From Magnetococcus sp. PR-3 (GTDB lineage: Bacteria > Pseudomonadota > Magnetococcia > Magnetococcales > Magnetococcaceae): a DNA stretch of 64,000 bases. The notes below the pieces were generated by a model, which saw nothing but the letters and a program-made list of their open reading frames with translations, had not been told where the DNA came from and ran no database searches. Of the stretch, positions 58,828-64,000 are shown in pieces. The translations under genes were made by a program, and so were the position numbers. Every line of letters begins with the position of its first letter. Within the stretch, counting starts at the first letter, position 1. The stretch spans positions 97,531 to 161,530 of the forward strand of contig NZ_JBAHUQ010000011.1 of assembly GCF_036689865.1 (NCBI RefSeq), written 5' to 3'.

Positions 58828-59724
58828 ATGTCTAATACCCGGATTCTAGCTGTTGATGACGATGAGCAACTGCTACAGGTCTATCGTGATATTTTGCTGC
58901 CCAAAGAACAGCAGCGTTCCAAACTGGATCTGTTTATGGATGAGGAGGCGGTAACGCCGGTTGAAGCCCAAGAGCAGGGGTATGAAGTTGTGACCGCTTC
59001 TCAAGGGGTGGATGCTGTTGCACTGATACGGCAGTCATTAAGCGAAAACCGTCCATTTGCGGCTGCTTTTGTCGATATACGCATGCCCCCTGGGATTGAT
59101 GGTCTGGAGACAGCAAAACAGATTCGTGATCTGGATGATCGTGTCTATATCATCTTTGTCACAGCTTACAGTGACCGAAGTGTTGATGAAATTCAGGAGA
59201 CGGTAAAACATGATGTGCTGTTAACCCGTAAACCGCTGACCCGGGATGAGGTTTTGCAACTGGCTCGTAATGCTTGCAACAGTTGGGCGCAGGACCAAAA
59301 CTTGGAACAGATGCAACAGAGCCTGGAGCGTAAGGTAGAAGAGCATGCTATGGCACGCTGGGCCATGGAAAACCTCGTCTCTTCGGCCTCTGTAGGTTTG
59401 GTGGTCTGTACAGAAAAAGGCATGGTGACCTCGATCAACCCCGCAGCGGCAGCCATGGCGGCCATGGAAGAAGAGGATCTGTTGGGGGAGCCTTTGGGAG
59501 CGTTGTTTGCAGAAGGTGAGATCGAGGGGATCATTACCAAAGCGGCCTATCAAGGTCCGCAACGCAATATGCCCATAACCTTAAAAAAAGCCGATGGTGG
59601 GGTAAGCCAACTGTTGGTGTCGGCCTCCAGCATGCAGGATGCGCCGGGTTTGGAGGAGGTGCAGCAAGGGGGGGGTGGGCACTCGATTGTTTTGGTGTGG
59701 AATGAGCAAAGCTCCCCTGCCTAA
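58828..59724 (+). CDS. Receiver-PAS protein
   Basis: This 298-residue protein has a receiver of the same unusual type as the cyclase upstream (ILAVDDDEQ, acidic insertion, DIRMPPGIDGLETAKQIRDL, TAYSDRSVDEIQ, LLTRKPLTRDE). A coiled coil and a C-terminal PAS-like domain follow (about 180-285; SSASVGLVVCTEKGMVTSIN). No enzymatic or DNA-binding output is present, so it must signal by protein contact. It starts 17 bp after the cyclase gene and precedes the H-NOX-PilZ gene by about 60 bp. The two receivers clearly arose by duplication. Confidence 0.87.
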   Translation: MSNTRILAVDDDEQLLQVYRDILLPKEQQRSKLDLFMDEEAVTPVEAQEQGYEVVTASQGVDAVALIRQSLSENRPFAAAFVDIRMPPGIDGLETAKQIRDLDDRVYIIFVTAYSDRSVDEIQETVKHDVLLTRKPLTRDEVLQLARNACNSWAQDQNLEQMQQSLERKVEEHAMARWAMENLVSSASVGLVVCTEKGMVTSINPAAAAMAAMEEEDLLGEPLGALFAEGEIEGIITKAAYQGPQRNMPITLKKADGGVSQLLVSASSMQDAPGLEEVQQGGGGHSIVLVWNEQSSPA

Positions 59725-59783
59725 TTCAGCGAGCCCCATTAATCATGGTTGTCGCACCCATATAGACTTAAGGAAACCAGCTT

Positions 59784-61043
59784 ATGCATGGTTTTATGTT
59801 CGTCAAATGGCGCAGTTTTGTGGCATCGCTTGATCCACCTGTGTCGTGGAGTACGATTATTGATGAAGCTGAATTGGTGGATGAACCTTTTCATCCCAGC
59901 TTGGCCTATCCTGACCTGCTGTTTTCAACCTTAATCCGCACCACAGCTCGGCAGGCTGGTTTGGAGCCGCAGCAATTGCTGGAAGATTTTGGTCGATCTT
60001 TGGCCATTGATCTCATCCATATCGCAGGTCTGTTGGGGTTAATCCAGACCGAATGGCGTACGTTGGATGTGGTTGAAAATGTAAAAAATATCATTCATGC
60101 GGGGATCCACTCCTATAATCCCCAGGTCTCCCCACCGGAGATTCGCACCATCCGCACCAAAAATAATGAAGTCGCGTTGGGGTATCAATCTTCACGCCGT
60201 CTCTTGCCCATGCTCAAGGGTATTGTTCACGGAATAGCCGACTACTATGACGAAGAGGTTGTCTTAACCGAGACCCACCCCCTGGAAAAAGAGCGGGAGC
60301 TTAGTCGCATCAATGTGGTTCTGGTCGGTGCAGAGCAAGAGATGTTGGTGAGCTGTGGTCGGGAGATTAAAGAGATCCTAAAACGTGGTGGGGATATTAA
60401 GCTTTATAACATCTATAAGGGGGTGCCCATCTCCTACCCCGGTTATTTGCAAAAGGTGCATGACAATGCTGTCATGGTCAAAGCTTCTAAAACTCAGCTT
60501 ATTGCTATGCAGGCTGAGGGTATGGCTTTTTTCTCAAGCCCCCATGTGGATATGGGCCTGCAGGGGCGCGTAAGCCGTATTGATTGGAATGCTCAGACCG
60601 CTATTTTAGACCATATTCAATATGCTGAGGGTGCGGTGGGGTTGCGTCTGTCCATTCGGGTTGAACCCTCAGAGGAGATCCCCGTTAAATTGCGCTTGGG
60701 GGATCGGGTTATACCAGGGGTCATGATGGATCTCTCTATGGGGGGGTGTAATTTACTGACTGAGAAGGTGGATGAGGTTGGTGTGGATGATATGTGCGAG
60801 CTGTTAGAGCTGCACTTTGAGTTGAATGTTAAAAACTGGGACCCCTTTTTGGGGGAGATGGAGAGCCGCAAGGTCTCCATGAAACCGGGTGGTGAATTGT
60901 TGGGGGTTTATGAGCTATCACGGGGCTCTAATGTTCGGGTTTCGTTCACGGAGGTCTCCAACCGCGATATGGTGACTTTAGAGCAGTATATTATGCAAAT
61001 TCAGCTGGATGTCTTACGGGAGTTGCGGGATCGTATCCAATAG
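59784..61043 (+). CDS. H-NOX heme domain fused to PilZ c-di-GMP-binding domain
   Basis: In this 419-residue protein, residues 1-165 match H-NOX/HNOB: MHGFMFVKWRSFV at the start, DFGRSLAIDLI, a proximal heme ligand H105 (NIIHAGIHSYNPQVSPP), the heme-propionate motif YxSxR (Y134, S136, R138) and the helix LKGIVHGIADYYDEEV. H-NOX domains bind NO and, in some, O2. Residues about 175-280 resemble a PilZ-N/YcgR-like domain (GYLQKVHDNAVMVKAS, GRVSRIDWNAQTAILDHI). A PilZ domain follows with both c-di-GMP motifs, RxxxR (R288-R292, RLSIR) and DxSxGG (D316, S318, G320-G321). The inferred role is a gas-gated c-di-GMP effector. The ATG has AAGGA upstream, and the next gene starts 9 bp after the stop. Confidence 0.86.
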   Translation: MHGFMFVKWRSFVASLDPPVSWSTIIDEAELVDEPFHPSLAYPDLLFSTLIRTTARQAGLEPQQLLEDFGRSLAIDLIHIAGLLGLIQTEWRTLDVVENVKNIIHAGIHSYNPQVSPPEIRTIRTKNNEVALGYQSSRRLLPMLKGIVHGIADYYDEEVVLTETHPLEKERELSRINVVLVGAEQEMLVSCGREIKEILKRGGDIKLYNIYKGVPISYPGYLQKVHDNAVMVKASKTQLIAMQAEGMAFFSSPHVDMGLQGRVSRIDWNAQTAILDHIQYAEGAVGLRLSIRVEPSEEIPVKLRLGDRVIPGVMMDLSMGGCNLLTEKVDEVGVDDMCELLELHFELNVKNWDPFLGEMESRKVSMKPGGELLGVYELSRGSNVRVSFTEVSNRDMVTLEQYIMQIQLDVLRELRDRIQ

Positions 61044-61052
61044 GAGGATGTG

Positions 61053-61697
61053 ATGAAACGGGCCAAGGGAAAGGTTGAAACAGATATTTTATTGATTGAT
61101 ATTGTTGGCTTTTCCTTGTTGAGTGACGATGAGCAATTTCTCACGGTTAACCTGTTGAATGATGGAATTGATGAATCGTTGCACTTTATTGGTATTCCTG
61201 ATGTCTTGGATGATGCCATGGAGGTTGTACGGGGTATGGTCCCGACGGGGGATGGTTGTTATGTCATCTTGAACCCTAAACTGTCGGGCTATGCGCCTAT
61301 TTTAGCTTTGGGTCTGCGTAACATTCTGCTTTATAAAAGCCGACAAGCCGGTGGGCTGTTTTCTGGCGTTCGGGTCTCCGCCCATACAGGTGTGGTCATA
61401 CCTTTTAAGGATGCAACGGGTAAGGAGAACTTTATTGGCAGTGGTATGAACAATTGTGCGCGGATTCAGAGTATTCCTGATTTTTTAAAGTCTGAAGCCG
61501 CCAGTTTTGCTGGAGATGAAAACTGGGTAAATGTCTCAACAGCTTGCTGGACACGATTTAATCAGAAATTTGATCATAGCCAGTTAAATAATAATGGCTT
61601 TCGTTTTTCAGAACAGTTTCAGTTTAAGGATAAGCACGGGATCTCTCATGCTTGTCTTTTTATCGATCTATCAAGGGTGTGGGTATCTGGCCTGTAA
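61053..61697 (+). CDS. Class III nucleotide cyclase homologue
   Basis: The protein consists of 214 residues, almost only a cyclase homology domain. Metal-binding Asp are D16 (LLIDIVGFS) and D67 (PTGDGCYVI); transition-state residues N133 and R137 (GSGMNNCARI) are kept. The purine-selecting positions differ from adenylate cyclases: V63 replaces Lys and N126 stands where Thr/Asp is usual, so substrate and activity are uncertain. I start at the ATG with AGGAGG five bases upstream; the GTG one codon earlier is too close to that site. It lies 9 bp after the H-NOX-PilZ gene and is the last gene of the cluster, so it may be controlled by, or control, that protein. Confidence 0.8.
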   Translation: MKRAKGKVETDILLIDIVGFSLLSDDEQFLTVNLLNDGIDESLHFIGIPDVLDDAMEVVRGMVPTGDGCYVILNPKLSGYAPILALGLRNILLYKSRQAGGLFSGVRVSAHTGVVIPFKDATGKENFIGSGMNNCARIQSIPDFLKSEAASFAGDENWVNVSTACWTRFNQKFDHSQLNNNGFRFSEQFQFKDKHGISHACLFIDLSRVWVSGL

Positions 61698-61855
61698 AGC
61701 TGTACGCACATGGGGGGGGAGATCTTGCGTAACGTTGACGGATCTTTAATAGCTAAATGGGACCACACCGGTCACCGCAACCCTTCTTCCGTCAGTCGAT
61801 CCTTTATTACACTTAACTCAAAAATAAATAGAGAATACGTATCCTATGTTGCTCT

Positions 61856-62581
61856 CTAGTCATCAAATAGATCGCGTCGCTGCTCAATATGTTTACGTTG
61901 TAGAAGAGCCACAAGATTTTCAATTTGCACCGCTGTTTTTTGGGATTCCGGTAAAAAACGTGCCCGCAAAAAACGCTCACCACCTTTTTCCAGGTCTTTA
62001 AGCATCACGCTGTTGGTGCGCAGGTCTATGGCCTCATCCTTCCACAGTAGGACCAAGCGGACACGGGCTTTTTCTGAGATGTAGGGAATGGATCCTACGC
62101 TTTGAAATGAGAGCCCACCAGCACTGATATCCTTAACCGTCGCAAGGAAAGAGAGCCCAGAAGGGCGGATAACTTTAAGTTTAATCCGCCATTTTTCATC
62201 AACCTCAACCCGTACATCCGAACGTTTTTGGTCGGTAAGGGTCAGTTGTGTGGGTACGTCCAACAATAACGTCTTATCTTTGCCGATAGACTGAAATTGG
62301 GTTGTGGCCTCGGCACAGAAATCCGAGGTAAAAAACTGAATAAAAATGGTCTCTGCTTGGCGAATCTTCGCATTACCCATGGCGGGGTCCAGGGGGGCAA
62401 TCCCCATATAGTCACCAGCCTGCAGAGCCTCCAGAGAATTTGCATTGACGCGCAAAAGGGAGTAGTAGTCAGTTTTTTGTTTATCTAATTGAATTTTCAA
62501 GGATGAATCAGCAAGCACCGCTGATGTGATCAGCTTAACGATCTCTCTTCTGGCATCGGTGATAAGAGGCTTATCTGTCAT
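61856..62581 (-). CDS. PilZ domain protein, putative c-di-GMP effector
   Basis: This 241-residue cytoplasmic protein has an N-terminal ~110-residue domain of the YcgR/PilZ-N style (YYSLLRVNANSLEALQAGDY, FIQFFTSDFCAEATTQFQSI) and a C-terminal PilZ domain with both c-di-GMP motifs: RxxxR in KRSDVRVEVDE and DxSxGG in VKDISAGGLSF. It could adjust motility, polysaccharide synthesis or another process when c-di-GMP rises. It is convergent to the signalling cluster and separated from it by about 160 bp in which I see no clear terminator. It is the second PilZ protein within 3 kb. Confidence 0.88.
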   Translation of the reverse strand: MTDKPLITDARREIVKLITSAVLADSSLKIQLDKQKTDYYSLLRVNANSLEALQAGDYMGIAPLDPAMGNAKIRQAETIFIQFFTSDFCAEATTQFQSIGKDKTLLLDVPTQLTLTDQKRSDVRVEVDEKWRIKLKVIRPSGLSFLATVKDISAGGLSFQSVGSIPYISEKARVRLVLLWKDEAIDLRTNSVMLKDLEKGGERFLRARFLPESQKTAVQIENLVALLQRKHIEQRRDLFDD

Positions 62582-62983
62582 TGGGTATGACCTATAAACG
62601 TGCTTGGTTAATGAGCGTATGAGTGCGGTATAACTGTGAGAATTTGTTCCATTTTACAATAGAAATGACTTTAGCAGGGAAAAAATCAGCGCTCTGTCGT
62701 TATGTTGCTCAAACCGTATCGGAAGGTATGCAGCGGGACCATGATCTGTTTGGGAGCACCACGCATGATCAAAAGGGGTATGAAACGGAGCAGGGCCTGT
62801 GCTGAGGTTGAGCAAAGGCCAGATCATCATACCCTTTCAGAAAGTTGCCTCTTCTAGGTGGTTTGAGTGATGAGTCTCGCTGAAGTTTCAGCTAAAGCTG
62901 CATGGCATAAAGGCGGGCATTCAGCTCTATGTGAATGGTTGCATGGATTAAACATGTTCACTTGGATCATATCCTAGAACCTC

Positions 62984-63012
62984 GATCTGAACCTTACCAT
63001 CAGGCGTGCCTT
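62984..63012. repeat. 29-bp direct repeat, copy 1
   Basis: Begins gatctga and continues accttaccatcaggcgt; the same sequence with two changes occurs 90 bp to the right. Origin unknown, probably IS-related debris. Confidence 0.75.
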
Positions 63013-63073
63013 ACCCGAGGAGTACGTGCATAGGTCTGGGCTGCGATGGAGCTTAACCTCATGCCAACGTTTA

Positions 63074-63102
63074 GATCTGGACCTTACCATCAGGCGTACC
63101 TT
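63074..63102. repeat. 29-bp direct repeat, copy 2
   Basis: Second copy of the repeat 90 bp to the left, with two substitutions. It lies directly next to the 3' end of the IS1-family remnant. Confidence 0.75.
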
Positions 63103-63122
63103 GCTAGGCGGGCGCGATCCTT

Positions 63123-63855
63123 TTAGGTCGTGTCGCCAAGAGGTTGATTGATGCAAACCTCATCCAAATTCATGGATGTGATGCATAGGCCAAGAAAGGT
63201 ATCGTGCATCGCTTGGAGAAACCGATCGTTTTTCGGGCCAACCGTTTGATCCTTGTACGCCAAGTTAGGTGTTTGTGCGCTATACAGTGGGTATTGTGCT
63301 TTCCGGCATGATGTTCTGTCGCCATAGGGACACGGTGATAGGCAGCCCAATCATCGGTAAACAACGCAACGATCCAGAATGGCTCCAAAAGTTTGCGCCG
63401 TTCTTTTAGCACCGCATCTGTTCGTGAGCCAAAAATATAGGCCAGAACGTACCCCGAGTGGCGCTCAACGGTATGCCATATCCATTGGGGGGCACTACCC
63501 TGTAGGACCTTTGTCTGCTTCAGCTTTGTCTATACGAACCACTGAGAGGGCTGTGATCACCACCTATGACATAAGAATTTCTTGGGCATTCATTTGAGCC
63601 AAGAGAGATTTTTTTGATGTCCTGGTGACATTGTTACAGCCAACTCTAAGGACTCTTGCAGTATGGCGTGTACCAAATGCATTCATCGCTCTATCAGTGG
63701 TTTGTCTTTTGGTTCTAGGTTTACATGTGTGGGAAGTATCGTCGAGCTCTAAGTATTTTCTCTTGAACCCGTCTTGTCGCAGTGGAAACGGGGTGAGCCG
63801 TTCTTATGCTTGCCATTTTTTTACGACACATTTGCTGCCACAGAGCAGGCTATAA
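63123..63855 (-). pseudogene. Decayed IS1-family element (InsA and InsB remnants)
   Basis: The right part translates to an InsA-like zinc-finger/HTH protein: CGSKCVVKKW, RAMNAFGTRHTARVL and VGCNNVTRTSKKSLLAQMNA, interrupted by an in-frame stop near 63804. The left part is InsB-like: APQWIWHTVERHSGYVLAYI, FGSRTDAVLKE, LFTDDWAAYH with the catalytic-type Asp, and LTWRTRIKRLARKTIGFSK. A frameshift near 63220 separates the last block (AMHDTFLGL). The order and strand are those of an IS1 element, but stops and shifts show that it is inactive. No clear terminal inverted repeats were found by eye. Confidence 0.8.
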
Positions 63856-63900
63856 ACTGGAACTAAAACCAGGATATCCTCTACATACACGTGGTTTCAA

Positions 63901-64000
63901 ATAGCCCCAATCGAACGACGAAAACGCGTGCTTGATTTCAGTGATGCAGGAGGTCGCAAGACAGATGCGGCAGTTCTGTTTCAAGTAAGTCGAGCGACGA
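63901..64000 (+). mobile_element. Start of an IS630-like transposase, cut by window edge
   Basis: The last 100 bp translate in one frame to PIERRKRVLDFSDAGGRKTD and then AAVLFQVSRAT, the N-terminal helix-turn-helix of IS630-type transposases (RVL-F-GG-K-AA--F-VSRAT). The codon at the expected start is ATA rather than ATG, so the gene is either damaged or starts elsewhere. The rest lies outside the window. Confidence 0.65.

Larger units (their letters stand above)
62582..63122. other. Non-coding stretch beside the IS1 remnant
   Basis: About 540 bp with no credible gene. The left end should hold the promoter of the PilZ gene. The right half has a pair of short direct repeats 90 bp apart and is probably decayed mobile-element sequence. 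Confidence 0.45.

Noticed and set aside
1..64000. Magnetosome genes (mam/mms) and tRNA or rRNA genes
   Set aside because: I looked because the window recalls magnetotactic cocci, but no Mam-type protein and no RNA gene could be recognised on either strand.

Overview
The window is bacterial and Gram-negative. It encodes outer-membrane barrels, lipoproteins, an ABC polysaccharide exporter and c-di-GMP (PilZ, GGDEF) machinery. Its most striking property is the density of signal transduction: roughly half of the coding sequence is histidine kinase, receiver, second-messenger or stressosome protein. Together with the protein style this fits a metabolically flexible, microaerophilic proteobacterium, and a magnetotactic coccus of the Magnetococcales is my best guess. 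No marker gene in the window proves the taxon.

Layout. (1) Positions 1-16453, all minus strand, form a tightly packed operon: a single receiver, a small Arg-rich protein, a diguanylate cyclase, an outer-membrane barrel, three very large hybrid kinases (two 7TMR-DISM paralogues flanking one with four periplasmic solute-binding domains), a receiver-kinase and a TPR/barrel protein cut by the left edge. (2) Positions 16758-23884, minus strand, hold a stressosome-like module: RsbR-like PAS-PAS-STAS, RsbS-like STAS, a fused RsbT-RsbX protein, a soluble hybrid kinase with two receivers and an HPt, then a sigma-54 activator. (3) Positions 23885-30162 are accessory and repeat-rich. They carry a 143-bp tandem duplication, a LuxR-type response regulator, an IS5-family transposase remnant, a DUF4437 cupin and a quinone oxidoreductase, with a dispersed direct repeat on either side of the last three. 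(4) Positions 30163-41480, minus strand, are one polysaccharide operon: Wzm/Wzt exporter, four glycosyltransferase proteins (one fused to a sulfotransferase, one a GT4-GT2 fusion), an ArnA-like epimerase, a GMC oxidoreductase and a Tat-exported beta-propeller. (5) Positions 42085-46021, plus strand, hold an autotransporter-type barrel, a lipoprotein esterase and an O-antigen ligase/polymerase-like membrane protein. (6) Positions 47034-61697, plus strand, are a second signalling cluster: a PAS/GAF kinase, a branched-chain-type solute-binding protein, a Cache/HAMP kinase, a receiver-PAS-GAF kinase, a hemerythrin-PAS kinase, a receiver-adenylate cyclase, a receiver-PAS protein, an H-NOX-PilZ fusion and a second class III cyclase homologue. 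A convergent PilZ protein follows. (7) The right end is IS debris: a decayed IS1-family element and the start of an IS630-like transposase.

How it fits together. Three receivers in regions 1 and 2 share an almost identical N-terminal half but have different outputs (kinase, GGDEF, sigma-54 ATPase), so the HPt-bearing hybrid kinases and the stressosome may feed a common pool of phosphate acceptors. Region 6 looks like an oxygen/NO/redox sensing network: di-iron hemerythrin, a heme H-NOX domain and a Cys/His-rich GAF feed kinases that end in cAMP and c-di-GMP outputs. The H-NOX domain fused directly to a c-di-GMP-binding PilZ domain, and the RsbT-RsbX fusion inside a stressosome operon wired to a phosphorelay, are the most unusual items. 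All functional statements are read from motifs by eye; no database search was run.
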